From an uncultured Nitrospira sp. (GTDB lineage: Bacteria > Nitrospirota > Nitrospiria > Nitrospirales > Nitrospiraceae), in assembly GCA_946479785.1 (NCBI GenBank), contig CAMLHQ010000003.1:1-64000 (forward strand): 64,000 nt of DNA. The letters are read 5' to 3'. The notes under the pieces are model-generated. The model saw only the letters and a list, made by a program, of their open reading frames with translations, made no database searches and was not told where the DNA came from. A program made the translations under genes and the position numbers. This document shows, in pieces, positions 39,501-49,450 of this stretch; positions within the stretch are counted from its first letter, which is position 1; every line of letters begins with the position of its first letter.

Positions 39501-41657
39501 TCACGCCGCCGCACAGCGGTTGTGTTCCATGTTCAGGAGGGACAAGCTTTCCAAGTCTATGGCGGCTCCCGTTTCGCTCGTCGCGAGAACCGTCACAAAC
39601 ATACAGCTGCCTTCGGCTTGTGCGTTTGAGTCCAGGACCGACGCCGGTTCGCGCCGGGCATAACAGGGAGAAATCCATCCCTCTTCAACCGTGATCGGCA
39701 GCGGGGTGGCCGCTCCTTCTGCATCGACAAGCCAGATTCCCACCGCGAGCGACGCTCCGCTCCGATGGCCGACGATCATCTGTCCGTCCTTCATCGCCGG
39801 CCTGCAATCGGACGCGAGGTGAAACCGCAGCTGGTACTGATAGAGTCCTGTTGTCGCGATGCGGTCTTGAATCAACACATACGCAGGTAAAGAATTCGGC
39901 CTCTTGAGGAGATGAAACGAGCGCTGATGCCGCACAGGAGGGTTCAGATGTTCGTACCCGTTCTGTTCTCCCCTACACATGGCGGCGTCAGCGGTGACCT
40001 CGAACCGCCACAGAGTCGTATCGGCTACCTGAGCCCATGAAAAAGGGCCATCTGGCAGGGATTGAGAGAGTCCTTCGACAATCAGCGTATTGTGCGCCGA
40101 GGACATTCTGAAATGATCCCGCAGTGCCGCATCCTTCGTATAGGTGTAGGTCCCCGGGTCAATGATCCAGGTCACGCCAGCCGCGGCATACTCAAACGAC
40201 AGGGCATCGGCGTGGGCATGTACATAGTTCATCCCGCCATGGGAACCAGCGTCCACGAAAAGGTAACTCGATTTGTCTTTCCATCCATCCCGCAACACGA
40301 CGAAACCGCTCTTGTCGAAGCGGCGAACTATGCTGTCCGGTTCAATGGGTTCCAGCCGATCGTACGCGTCGAGCCCTTCCGGCCCCAGGAGCCAGAGCAA
40401 TTCAGGGCCAGCTGGACCCGCCGCCCATTTCCACATTCCGTTCCCGAACAGCGCGGCGCCTATTTGTAAGGTGTCGCGAAAATCCGCAGCTTCTCGACGA
40501 TGTAACGTGAGCAATCGGCCGCCGTCCTCATCGCCATACAGGGTGCTCAGGCCGTCTGGTCTCGTGATCCACAACAGATGATCAAGCAACTGAGCCACTG
40601 TGTCCTTCACCCCCGGAGGAAGCGACAGGCCATTAGCCCGGGCCAGCAGTAGGACGTGCACATAAAAATCTGTTGTGTACCGGTGATAGTAGGACGCCTG
40701 TTCAAAGTAGACTCCGTCCGACTGAACCTGTTTCGGGAGCTGGTCCAAAAGAATATCGAGTCCCAATTCGCGCCAACGCGTAGCCGTGGTAAGCCACGGT
40801 AATGCCGTTCCGAGGTATAACAGTCCGAGGGCTTCTCCGGTCAGATGGGTATTCGGCGCAAAGTAATAGGACAGGTACGACTCGACATAGGCCCCATGCT
40901 GCACCAGACTCTTCAATACTCTCCATATAATGGCGGGCGTCAGCCTGGGAGACCACGCGAAGCAATGTAATGCCCAGAGCCAGGCGATCGACCGGAACGA
41001 GACTTCCAGACTACTCGCCCAGTTGATGCCTCTCCGCGGCGGGTTCGCGTCTAGCCAACCGATGAGTTGGGTCACGAAGGCGTCGGCGTACCGCTCGTCC
41101 TTCGTAAGAAGATAGGCCTGACCGAGTGTCACGAAATGGACATGCCGATTGAGTTCCCATGTCACTTTTTTGTCACCGGCTACGTCCGGGTCAAGATAAT
41201 CGATTCGACTCCAATGATCGGTTCCGGTCCGCTTGCCGGAGGTCGGTTCGAGATGCCAATCGATGGGGGTGCCAAACGACAGATCGAGCAGGCCCAGGAG
41301 ATCGAACCGACCGTCGATCGCCCAATCGGCCCTGTGAAGCAATTCATTGCATTCCTGCGGAAATCGTCGCCGGAGCGACGCTGCTGCGAATTCCCGCGAT
41401 CCGAAGAACGGCATGAAGGGACGGCGACTGAAATCCGATCCCCTCATCTCGCCAAGGATTTTGTCGGCAACGGTATCCACCGGCAAACAGTCGAACGATG
41501 GCACAAGCCGCCGTCGAAAGGCCTTGTCGCTCATCTCTTCCTGTTCCCAGCCGAACAGCCGCTCGCCATACTTCAGGAGAACCTGCCGTCCTCGCTCACG
41601 CAATTCCGGAGGCTTCATGCCGGCGAGTTTTCGTATCGTACCCGTAATGTCTTTCAT
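39501..41657 (-). CDS. Heparinase II/III-like polysaccharide lyase
   Basis: This 718-residue protein has an N-terminal alpha/alpha toroid (about 1-380), with NRHVHFVTLGQAYLLTKDER, NTHLTGEALGLLYLGTALPW and FEQASYYHRYTTDFYVHVLL carrying the Asn, His and Tyr expected of PL8/PL12/PL21-type lyases. A heparinase II/III C-terminal beta-sandwich (about 440-700) follows: GSHGGMNYVHAHADALSFEY and DPGTYTYTKD, with the conserved H-x-H-x-D. No signal peptide is visible, but such proteins occur widely in uronic-acid polymer loci. It may trim or release chains. It lies 88 bp after the first amidotransferase gene. Confidence 0.85.
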   Translation of the reverse strand: MKDITGTIRKLAGMKPPELRERGRQVLLKYGERLFGWEQEEMSDKAFRRRLVPSFDCLPVDTVADKILGEMRGSDFSRRPFMPFFGSREFAAASLRRRFPQECNELLHRADWAIDGRFDLLGLLDLSFGTPIDWHLEPTSGKRTGTDHWSRIDYLDPDVAGDKKVTWELNRHVHFVTLGQAYLLTKDERYADAFVTQLIGWLDANPPRRGINWASSLEVSFRSIAWLWALHCFAWSPRLTPAIIWRVLKSLVQHGAYVESYLSYYFAPNTHLTGEALGLLYLGTALPWLTTATRWRELGLDILLDQLPKQVQSDGVYFEQASYYHRYTTDFYVHVLLLARANGLSLPPGVKDTVAQLLDHLLWITRPDGLSTLYGDEDGGRLLTLHRREAADFRDTLQIGAALFGNGMWKWAAGPAGPELLWLLGPEGLDAYDRLEPIEPDSIVRRFDKSGFVVLRDGWKDKSSYLFVDAGSHGGMNYVHAHADALSFEYAAAGVTWIIDPGTYTYTKDAALRDHFRMSSAHNTLIVEGLSQSLPDGPFSWAQVADTTLWRFEVTADAAMCRGEQNGYEHLNPPVRHQRSFHLLKRPNSLPAYVLIQDRIATTGLYQYQLRFHLASDCRPAMKDGQMIVGHRSGASLAVGIWLVDAEGAATPLPITVEEGWISPCYARREPASVLDSNAQAEGSCMFVTVLATSETGAAIDLESLSLLNMEHNRCAAA

Positions 41658-41745
41658 CGAAACAATCGCAGTCGTTTTATGTGCGAACCACCGGTCGGCG
41701 GGTAATTCGTAGATGAGTACGAGGATGTCCAGGTCGTTCCCGACT

Positions 41746-43680
41746 TCATGCCGACACCTCCGCGGTTTCCATCTGCTCTTCCAAGGACTGAGGTTCCTCG
41801 CCGTCGATCGCCATCCGGTGCCACAATTCCAGGTTGACCAAGAGCCAGAGACGATCTGCGTGCGAACGCAAGCCGCAGCGGTGCTCGTTCACTATCCGAT
41901 GCAAGGTCTCCGGGCGAAAGAATTTGCGGTCCAACGCCCGGGGGCTCAGAACATACTCGTCCAGGGTTGAACGGAATGTTTCGCGCATCCAGGATCCGAA
42001 CGGTACCGGAAAACCCATTTTGGATCTCGTGAGGATCTCGGCCGGCACAAGGTCGCGCAACGCCTGCCGCAAGACCACCTTCGTCTGCCAACCCCTCAAT
42101 CTCTGGCCGCCAGGAATTTCCATCGCCTGTTCGACAAGTTGATGGTCCAGATACGGCACACGGCTTTCGAGCGACGCCGCCATGCTCATTTGATCTTGTT
42201 TCATGAGCAACTCCACCAGATGTGTGACTACGTCCGCATAGCTCATTCGCTCAAGCCATGTGCCGCCATGTTCTTTCCAGTAACGCAGGCCTTCTGCGTA
42301 GGGATCGTGAGCCATCAGCGCGCGCTGGTCACAAAGGAGCGAGTGCTGTAGCGACTCCGGAAAGACGGAAAAATTATCGAAGAATAGCCCGCGGGGGCCG
42401 GGTTCGTAGGCGAGCGCCGTTCGGGAAGCATAACGTTGTATCGGGAGCGGTAGGCGCGTCAGGGAGCCGGCGATCCGTCGCCGCAGAAAGCGGGGTATGG
42501 CATTCCAATAGAGACGGCCGATGCGATCGTTCCAGGCGGTAACCCGATAGCGATAATCGTATCCGAGAAACAGTTCGTCGGCGCCTTCGCCGGTCAGAAC
42601 CACCTTCACATGACGGCTCGCAAGACGAGACACAAAATACAGCGGCACGCTCGATGGAAAGGCAATGGGCTCGTCCTCGTGCCAGATCAGCTTCGGCAAA
42701 GCCTGCATGAATTGTTCAGGAGAGACCAGGACTTCGTGGTGCTCCGCGCCGATCGCCCGGGCGACCAGCCGAGCATACCGGAGCTCGTTCGCCTCACGTT
42801 CGGCAAAGCCGACCGCAAAGGTCTTTACCGGCTGCGGCATCATCGGAGCCATAAGAGCCGCGAGACCGCTCGAATCCAGGCCGCCGGAGAGAAAAAGACC
42901 GAGCGGCACGTCGCTCATGAGATGGCTGCGTACCGCCTGTTGGAGGCTGATCCGCAACTGATTGGCCTGCTCAGCCAGCGGCAGTACGTTGTCGGAGGGC
43001 TCTTGAGGAGGATGCCAATAGCGCTGTATCCGCAGTCCCCGGTCCGCCGACCACTCCATCAGATGCCCGGGCAGTAATTTGCTGATGCCTCGATAGAAGG
43101 TTTCCGTGCCCGCCACATAGCGATTCGCCAAAAATTCCGGCAGAATTGTCTCATTGAACGCGACTTTGAGGGCGCCCGAGGCGACGATGCCCTTGATCTC
43201 GGAGGCAAAGAGCAACTCACGATCTGTGTACGCATAATAGAGGGGCTTGATCCCGAGCCGATCGCGGGCCAGCAGCAAACGACGCTGCCTTCGGTCCCAG
43301 ATCGCGAAGGCAAACATGCCCTGTAAGCGATCGACGCAGTTGGAACCGTACTCTTCATAGAGATGCAGGATGGTTTCCGTATCGCTCTTGGTCCGATAGC
43401 GATGTCCCGCTCGTTTCATCTCTCCGCGGAGCGCCACGTGGTTGTAGATTTCTCCGTTAAAGACGATCCATGCGCTGTCGTCTTCATTGGTCATCGGCTG
43501 GTGTCCGCCGGCGACATCGATAATTGCCAGCCGCCGATGGGCGAGGCCTACCGGACCATCCAGCCACAGACCCGCTCCGTCCGGACCGCGATGGCGCTGC
43601 ACCTCTGCCATGCGCACGAGACGAGAGCGCTCCGCCCGTTCTCGCTGATCAGATTTCAGGATTCCGGCTATGGCGCACAT
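41746..43680 (-). CDS. Asparagine synthase-like amidotransferase (AsnB type)
   Basis: The 644-residue protein starts MCAIAGIL, so Cys2 is the glutaminase nucleophile. The glutaminase domain has QRHRGPDGAG and NGEIYNH. The synthetase domain has LFLSGGLDSSGLAALMAP (P-loop) and LTGEGADELFLGY. All catalytic signatures are present. In polysaccharide loci such enzymes amidate carboxyl groups of sugar acids (as WbpS does). With AlgD upstream, amidation of a uronic acid is more likely than asparagine synthesis. It begins 2 nt after the stop of the GT4 gene, so they are in one operon. Confidence 0.85.
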   Translation of the reverse strand: MCAIAGILKSDQRERAERSRLVRMAEVQRHRGPDGAGLWLDGPVGLAHRRLAIIDVAGGHQPMTNEDDSAWIVFNGEIYNHVALRGEMKRAGHRYRTKSDTETILHLYEEYGSNCVDRLQGMFAFAIWDRRQRRLLLARDRLGIKPLYYAYTDRELLFASEIKGIVASGALKVAFNETILPEFLANRYVAGTETFYRGISKLLPGHLMEWSADRGLRIQRYWHPPQEPSDNVLPLAEQANQLRISLQQAVRSHLMSDVPLGLFLSGGLDSSGLAALMAPMMPQPVKTFAVGFAEREANELRYARLVARAIGAEHHEVLVSPEQFMQALPKLIWHEDEPIAFPSSVPLYFVSRLASRHVKVVLTGEGADELFLGYDYRYRVTAWNDRIGRLYWNAIPRFLRRRIAGSLTRLPLPIQRYASRTALAYEPGPRGLFFDNFSVFPESLQHSLLCDQRALMAHDPYAEGLRYWKEHGGTWLERMSYADVVTHLVELLMKQDQMSMAASLESRVPYLDHQLVEQAMEIPGGQRLRGWQTKVVLRQALRDLVPAEILTRSKMGFPVPFGSWMRETFRSTLDEYVLSPRALDRKFFRPETLHRIVNEHRCGLRSHADRLWLLVNLELWHRMAIDGEEPQSLEEQMETAEVSA

Positions 43681-43682
43681 CG

Positions 43683-44789
43683 TTACGCGGCCTTTAATGC
43701 GGAGGTGGCGTCGGAGAGTCGACGATAAATGGCAGCCCATGCCGACCCGACGCTTGACCACGCATAGCGCATGAGCGACTCCTTCGCTCGTTGAGCCATG
43801 AGTACGGCTCGCTCAGGGCGTTGTAGGAGCTGCGTCGCGGCCTTCGCCATCGCGGCAGGGTCCCCAACGGGAATGAGGGTCCCGGATACTCCGTCTTTAA
43901 TCATGTTCGGAATATCGCCCACCCCGGTGGTCACGACCGGCATACCAGAGGCCATCGCTTCCAGAACCGACAAGGGCTGATTGTCCACAAAGGATGAATT
44001 GAGAAAGATCGAATGGCCCTCGTACAGCGAGGGCATGGACATCGGGTCCACCGGACCGATGAACCGGACGTTGCGCAGCGCCAGCGCCTCGGTCAGGTGT
44101 TTGAGCTCCGGCTCTTGCGGTCCTAGCCCGGCAATCGTAAGCGTCGCACCGGGAAAAGCGGTCCGGATCAGTGCGAAGGCCATGATTGTATTCTCGACAC
44201 CGTAATGTGGTTCGAAATTTCTCACCGACAGAAATGCCGGCAAAAGCGGGATGCGCCGGCGATAGCGAAACCGTCCCGTATCGATGACATTGTGAATGAC
44301 CTCCGCTCGGTATCCATGCCGTGCGAAAATATCGCGCAGAAACACCGACGGCACCACGATCTCGTCGACCATCTTCAACCAGGGATGGACGAGAGATCCC
44401 CAATTGGATAAATGGTCGGCTGCTTCTCCGCTGTGATAATTCAAGATGATCGGCTTTTTGAGGTGACGTGCGGCGAGTATTGCCGGAACCGGGGCCAAGA
44501 GGTACGACCAATAGGAGGCGGAACAAATGTGCACGACATCGGCCTGCCGGAGGCGTCGGAGGCTGGGCAAGTAAAGCCCTTCGTTGATCACGGTCCGGAC
44601 GAAAGGCAGGCGCTTCAGCCAGCCGACTCCGGTCGGAAACTGCGGGTCGATCGGCACTAATTCGACGTCATAGCCGTCCGACCTCAGATAATCCGTTACC
44701 ACCTTGGCTTGAACGGCTTGTCCGCCGAGAATGCTCAGGCTCGGCGCCACCATCGCGATTTTGGGGAGTGTCGGTCGACTCAAAGCCAT
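43683..44789 (-). CDS. Family 4 glycosyltransferase
   Basis: The 368-residue GT-B protein starts at the ATG at 44789, 10 nt after GAAGGA; an ATG at 44822 overlaps the upstream stop (ATGA) and is the alternative. The N-terminal domain reads IAMVAPSLSILGGQAVQAKV and has a membrane-near FHSGEAADHL-type acceptor helix. The C-terminal domain has FLSVRNFEPHYGVENTIMAF, ATLTIAGLGPQEPELKHLTE and FLNSSFVDNQPLSVLEAMAS (the E and the donor site), then GDPAAMAKAATQLL. It lies between the two AsnB-type genes, and all three read without gaps. Confidence 0.85.
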   Translation of the reverse strand: MALSRPTLPKIAMVAPSLSILGGQAVQAKVVTDYLRSDGYDVELVPIDPQFPTGVGWLKRLPFVRTVINEGLYLPSLRRLRQADVVHICSASYWSYLLAPVPAILAARHLKKPIILNYHSGEAADHLSNWGSLVHPWLKMVDEIVVPSVFLRDIFARHGYRAEVIHNVIDTGRFRYRRRIPLLPAFLSVRNFEPHYGVENTIMAFALIRTAFPGATLTIAGLGPQEPELKHLTEALALRNVRFIGPVDPMSMPSLYEGHSIFLNSSFVDNQPLSVLEAMASGMPVVTTGVGDIPNMIKDGVSGTLIPVGDPAAMAKAATQLLQRPERAVLMAQRAKESLMRYAWSSVGSAWAAIYRRLSDATSALKAA

Positions 44790-44818
44790 TATGATCTTGT
44801 CCTTCTGGCTGTATCGGA

Positions 44819-46771
44819 TCATGGCAAGGATTTGGCCACCCTCTGACGTTTGTGAGCTGGAGGCCTCGCAGCAGCCATGGCTGACTTCTTGATGAGTGGA
44901 ACAGCCGATGAGCTCTTCCGATCGAGGAAGGTCCGGCACCAGAGTTCGAAGGACATCAACGTCCAGATGTGGAGATCCAACGGCCGCCCTTGTTCCTGCC
45001 GGGCGATCAGGCGACTCAGATAGGCTTCATCGAAGATGCCGCGTTTGCGACAAGTTTCTGACAACAAAAGCTCTCGGACCAATGGACGAAGCGGGCCGCG
45101 GAACCACCGGTTGAGTGGCACGCCAAAGCCTTTTTTGGGACGATCCAGAATTACGTCCGGCAACAGTCCGCGCAGGGATTTAACAAAGATATACTTGGTC
45201 CTGCCTCGGCACCGCTTCCAATCGGCGGGGATGGTAGCCGCGAATTCTACGAAGGGGTGGTCGAGCAGCGGCACGCGGGCTTCGAGAGAATGGGCCATGC
45301 TCATACGGTCGACCTTGGTCAAAATATCCAACGGGAGATAGTAGCGGAAATCCTGATCTTGCAGGGCAGACAGCCAATGGCCCTGCCATCCTGCAAGCCG
45401 GTCGAGTCGGGATCGTTCCGGCTGTGACGCCCCCACTTGCTCCCTGGCCTCGCCGGTCAACAAATCCCATTGATGATTTGGCCGGAAAAGCGTGCTCGCA
45501 TGGAGGTACCGTTCGCCGCCCGGTTTCGACAGGTACTCGAGATATTGTTTTCCCCTCGTATCTTCCGGCAGAACGTTGGAGACTCGAGCGAGCAGCGCGC
45601 GAATCGTTGCGGGAAGAAACCGCGCCAGACGATCCCGTCCCTCCACCACATATTTGTCGTATCCGCCGAACAATTCATCGCCGCCATCTCCCGATAACGC
45701 GACCTTCACGTGTTGGCTCGCCAACCGGGACACCATATAGGTCGGGATCGCGGAGGCATCGCCGAACGGCTCGTCGAGCTCCCAGGCAAAATGGTCGAGG
45801 AGATCCAGGACATCCGGCTCAAGCACCAACTCATGATGATCGGTGCTGAACCGCCTGGCCACGAGACGAGCATAGGGCAATTCGTCAAACTCCTGCTCGC
45901 GGAATCCGATGGAGAAGGTCTTGATACGACCCGTCGCCATCGTGGCCATGGAGGCCACAACCGCACTCGAGTCGATCCCGCCACTCAAAAACGCGCCCAC
46001 CGGCACGTCGCTGACGAGGTGGTAACGGACGGATTCCCGGAGCTTCGCACGCAGCTCCTCGATCGTGTCTTCTTCGGAGCGTCGTTCATCCGGCGTAAAT
46101 TGAAGTTCCCAATATCGCTCGACGACTGGTTGTCGCTGCGGTTCCAGCCGTAGTCGATGACCGGGCTCGAGTTTCTGAATGCCCTCGACGATGCTCTCGT
46201 CCGTCGGTGTCGTCCCATAGGCCAGCAGATGAGCGACCGCCTGCCAGTTCAATCTCCGGTCAATCTCTGGCAGTTGGAGCAGCGCCTTGAGTTCGGATGC
46301 AAACACGAAACGGCCGGCTACGGTCCCATAGTACAAGGGCTTGATTCCGATCCGGTCCCGCGCGAGAAGCAGTCGATGACGCCGCTGGTCCCAGATCGCA
46401 AACGCAAACATCCCTCTAAGGGCATGGACACAGTCGTCGCCACGTTCTTCATATAAATGGACGATGACTTCCGTGTCGGTAGCGGTCGAAAACCGGTGGC
46501 CGCGCCGCTCGAGTTTGCTCTGGAGTTGCCGATAGTTGTAGATTTCCCCGTTCAGCACGACCCAAATCGAGCCATCCTCGTTCGCAACAGGTTGGTGTCC
46601 GGTTTCGAGATCGATAATGCTCAGGCGGCGCATGGCCAGGCCTGCTCCATCACCCAGGAACGCGCCTTCATCGTCCGGTCCTCGCGACACGAGCGCCGCA
46701 CACATGGCGTGCAATTCCTCGGCAATGATGGGCTGATCCCGTTGAGCCGCAATTCCCGCAATCCCGCACAC
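44819..46771 (-). CDS. Asparagine synthase-like amidotransferase (AsnB type)
   Basis: The 650-residue second copy of the AsnB type starts MCGIAG with Cys2 as nucleophile. It has SRGPDDEGAF, NGEIYNYRQL, AFLSGGIDSSAVVASMATMA and LSGDGGDELFGGYDKYV. Compared with the copy at 41746 it is closer to the canonical sequence (GIAG rather than AIAG, and SGDGGDE rather than TGEGADE). The two are diverged paralogues, suggesting different acceptor sugars. A basic 20-residue C-terminal extension (SAMAARPPAHKRQRVAKSLP) is unusual. Confidence 0.85.
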   Translation of the reverse strand: MCGIAGIAAQRDQPIIAEELHAMCAALVSRGPDDEGAFLGDGAGLAMRRLSIIDLETGHQPVANEDGSIWVVLNGEIYNYRQLQSKLERRGHRFSTATDTEVIVHLYEERGDDCVHALRGMFAFAIWDQRRHRLLLARDRIGIKPLYYGTVAGRFVFASELKALLQLPEIDRRLNWQAVAHLLAYGTTPTDESIVEGIQKLEPGHRLRLEPQRQPVVERYWELQFTPDERRSEEDTIEELRAKLRESVRYHLVSDVPVGAFLSGGIDSSAVVASMATMATGRIKTFSIGFREQEFDELPYARLVARRFSTDHHELVLEPDVLDLLDHFAWELDEPFGDASAIPTYMVSRLASQHVKVALSGDGGDELFGGYDKYVVEGRDRLARFLPATIRALLARVSNVLPEDTRGKQYLEYLSKPGGERYLHASTLFRPNHQWDLLTGEAREQVGASQPERSRLDRLAGWQGHWLSALQDQDFRYYLPLDILTKVDRMSMAHSLEARVPLLDHPFVEFAATIPADWKRCRGRTKYIFVKSLRGLLPDVILDRPKKGFGVPLNRWFRGPLRPLVRELLLSETCRKRGIFDEAYLSRLIARQEQGRPLDLHIWTLMSFELWCRTFLDRKSSSAVPLIKKSAMAAARPPAHKRQRVAKSLP

Positions 46772-46779
46772 AAGGCACC

Positions 46780-48267
46780 TCAGGAGAGTTTATGTTGGTA
46801 ACGCATGCCGAGGATAAACCGGACACGCCCCAGCAGGTGGGACAATTCTGCCCGTTCCTGCACCGACACCAGACCGAAGCCCATGGCCATTCCGACGTAG
46901 GTCGACGCATACACGGTCCCCGCCAACAGGATGCGGAGGGACGGAACGGTCTGCACACTATAAGCAACGGCAAGAGCTGGGAGGCATGCTGCGATTGAAA
47001 CAGCGGCGATCAGACTCAGTGTGCGCCAAGGGAGCAGCCGCCCCAAGCTTATACGCCACAATGACCCCGCGGCGAGTAACCCCAAGGCTTTTCCGAGCCC
47101 GAGGGCCAACACAGTCACGAACATGGCTCCGGCCAACCCGAACGATGTAATGGACCAATGGATCAGAATCGCGATCATCGTGAAACGCAGCAGATTGATC
47201 GCCAACAGGGTTCTGGTCTTGGCGTACACGCGCAGTAAGCCGTCGATGGGTATGGCGGCGAACACGATGGCGGTGACGCCGACCATGAAAACCGGCACGC
47301 TGGCGAGATAATTGTCGGTGAACAGCATCACGATAAGATCCCGGGCGGTAATCAGGAGCAGGCAGGTAAGGGGAAAAAATACCAACGCCAGCTTGCGCAC
47401 CGTGAGATGCCAGAGATCGATAACTTGCCTTTCCAGCCCGTCATGGATCGCGTTCGTCATGCCGACCATCATGACATTAGACACGCTTGTGGCCACGAGG
47501 TCGACCAGCGGGATCTGAAGACAGCCGACGGCATAAATAGCAAAGTTAGCAGCATCAAAGAGACCCGAGACGACGTACTGGTGAAGATTTTCCTGCGCGA
47601 TGCTCGCGACGATGGAGAGAGCAAAGGGTAGCGCATAAGCCAGTTGTCGCGTGAAACAGGCAGCATCAGGCCGAAAACCGGATCCGAATTCGCGCCCAAA
47701 ATATCGGATCGTATAGACGAGTCGGAGGGCGGCGAATGTCACCGCCCCGTACAAGAGGGAGCGGAGCGACGGCACCAAAAGCACGGGCACAATCAGGAAG
47801 ACTGCCCGTGTCACGTCTGTCACTGCATATGCGATAGCCGCCGATCGATAGAAACTCCGCGCGGTCATCACGGTTTCCAATCCGATCGAAGCCTGCATGA
47901 ATAGGAGATATAGGGCCAACAGTGGAATGAGCGGCGCCAGCGCGGGATTGTTCATCCATTCGGCAATAGCGGAGGAACTCAGCGCCAATATTACGGCCGC
48001 CGTCGCTCCCACCGCCGCAAGGAACAGGACGGAATTCATGACGTATCTGCCAGCTTCGGCATTCGCGCGCGGCAAGAAGTACAACAGACTTTCCGACATG
48101 CCGATCTGAGTGATCGTCAACAGCGTGATGTAGAGCAGGAACCATTGTTTATATGTCCCAAAGGTTTCCAGATCGAACATCCGGACAAGTATGAGCGGGG
48201 TCACGAACGCGGCGGCGAAGCCGGCAATCCGTCCCGCGATGATCAGCAGAGCCGGCTTCAGCATCAA
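46780..48267 (-). CDS. Wzx-type polysaccharide flippase
   Basis: The 495-residue protein has about 12-14 membrane helices and no large loops, with the family's start LLIIAGRIAGFAAAFVTPLI, LVRMFDLETFGTYKQWFLLY, then repeated hydrophobic segments such as PLLALYLLFMQASIGLETVM, FFPLTCLLLITARDLIVMLF and VFMVGVTAIVFAAIPIDGLL. It belongs to the MATE-like oligosaccharide flippase group and would move undecaprenyl-linked repeat units to the periplasm, as expected for a Wzx/Wzy system. It is 8 bp from the second AsnB gene and 12 bp from the deacetylase gene. Confidence 0.88.
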   Translation of the reverse strand: MMLKPALLIIAGRIAGFAAAFVTPLILVRMFDLETFGTYKQWFLLYITLLTITQIGMSESLLYFLPRANAEAGRYVMNSVLFLAAVGATAAVILALSSSAIAEWMNNPALAPLIPLLALYLLFMQASIGLETVMTARSFYRSAAIAYAVTDVTRAVFLIVPVLLVPSLRSLLYGAVTFAALRLVYTIRYFGREFGSGFRPDAACFTRQLAYALPFALSIVASIAQENLHQYVVSGLFDAANFAIYAVGCLQIPLVDLVATSVSNVMMVGMTNAIHDGLERQVIDLWHLTVRKLALVFFPLTCLLLITARDLIVMLFTDNYLASVPVFMVGVTAIVFAAIPIDGLLRVYAKTRTLLAINLLRFTMIAILIHWSITSFGLAGAMFVTVLALGLGKALGLLAAGSLWRISLGRLLPWRTLSLIAAVSIAACLPALAVAYSVQTVPSLRILLAGTVYASTYVGMAMGFGLVSVQERAELSHLLGRVRFILGMRYQHKLS

Positions 48268-48279
48268 AGCTTTAGGTCT

Positions 48280-49449
48280 TTAGATCACAGAGGAGGAGGT
48301 GACAGGGGACACATCCTCGTGCTTCTTGTGAAGCGGCGCTGACGTGTGCCCCTTTCCCCGTGGATCGCCGTGATCTTGATGGCAGCGATGAAAGAGATCG
48401 AAGATTCGATGTGCATGGCAATGCATCAGAATATTGGAAAACCCGTCGAACGGATCCAGCGAGGAATTTTCCCACATCACCTTGCGTGGAATGGTCAATG
48501 AAGGATATCGCACATCCCGATGCAGACAGGTCGTGTACCCGAATCGATAGCCGGCTTCTGCGACGCAGGAGACGACCGTTGGATTGAAGCGTCCATCCGG
48601 GTACGCAAAATGAGCAACGGGTTTGCCGAGCTTCTCCTGCAAGGTGAACAAAGAACCGACGATTTGGTTCGCCATCCGCTTTGGGTTTTCCAGGGTCAAG
48701 AGCGCGTGGGTTTGCGTATGGGAGCCGATGATCATGCCTGCCCGGTCCAATGCGCGCACCATGTCCCAGGTCAACGAATGGAGCGTGGGAAAATCTTCGG
48801 CTCGTACCTGCGCCACGGTTTCCAATGCCTCAATGGCTCTTCTGAGTTGCCTCTGTGTCAACGTGGTAAACATCATCCGCATGGCCGCGTACGGGTCGCG
48901 GATCACAGCTTTCAGCTCACCTCTTCTCGGAAGATACACGGCATGGCTCTCGCACAGACTGGTAAACCGCTCAGGGGAATAGCGAATTTTGGGAAGCACT
49001 CGTACCAAGAGGAGGAATAATTTGTCATAGACTTGAAGATGCCGACGACCCAATGTTTCGGTGACGACGAAGATGCCAGCAGGAATGCCTTTCCGTTGCA
49101 AGAGAGGAAGAGCATGATGATAGACCCCTGCATACCCGTCGTCGAAGGTGATCGCGGCTAGCGGTTCGTTGAACGGGTCTCCATTGTCCAGTCGCTCGCC
49201 GAGTTCGTCCAACGTCAAGAATCGGAAATGCTGTCCGAGCCAGTCCAATTGCCGCTCCAACATGCGGCAGCTGACGAGATTCGGCAAGATGGCCCGTCCC
49301 TGGTGAGATCGGATGTCCTCGACGACGGAATGATAGCCGATGACCAGGGGAATATGTTTGGTCGCATTGATCGTCTCGATCACGCTGTTGGCCCCGGTCC
49401 ATCGTAAGCCGGCAGCCAGTGCTGTCTTGACCATTGTCCGCAGCGCCAT
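48280..49449 (-). CDS. Polysaccharide deacetylase (NodB domain)
   Basis: The 389-residue protein has a NodB homology domain at about 90-310: motif 1 AITFDDGYAGVYHHALPLLQ (D-D), motif 2 IIGSHTQTHALL (H-x3-H), motif 3 FAYPDGRFNPT and motif 4 region IPRKVMWENSSLDPF. These residues bind the metal and the water in N- or O-deacetylases. No signal peptide is visible; the N-terminus is hydrophobic only weakly, so the enzyme could act on cytosolic precursors or on lipid-linked units. It is 1 bp from the fusion acyltransferase gene. Confidence 0.88.
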   Translation of the reverse strand: MALRTMVKTALAAGLRWTGANSVIETINATKHIPLVIGYHSVVEDIRSHQGRAILPNLVSCRMLERQLDWLGQHFRFLTLDELGERLDNGDPFNEPLAAITFDDGYAGVYHHALPLLQRKGIPAGIFVVTETLGRRHLQVYDKLFLLLVRVLPKIRYSPERFTSLCESHAVYLPRRGELKAVIRDPYAAMRMMFTTLTQRQLRRAIEALETVAQVRAEDFPTLHSLTWDMVRALDRAGMIIGSHTQTHALLTLENPKRMANQIVGSLFTLQEKLGKPVAHFAYPDGRFNPTVVSCVAEAGYRFGYTTCLHRDVRYPSLTIPRKVMWENSSLDPFDGFSNILMHCHAHRIFDLFHRCHQDHGDPRGKGHTSAPLHKKHEDVSPVTSSSVI

Positions 49450-49450
49450 A

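Noticed and set aside
36854..41657. Whole region as an alginate operon
   Set aside because: AlgD-like and lyase genes are present, but alg8, alg44, algK, algE and algG are not; a Wzx/Wzy layout is clear instead.
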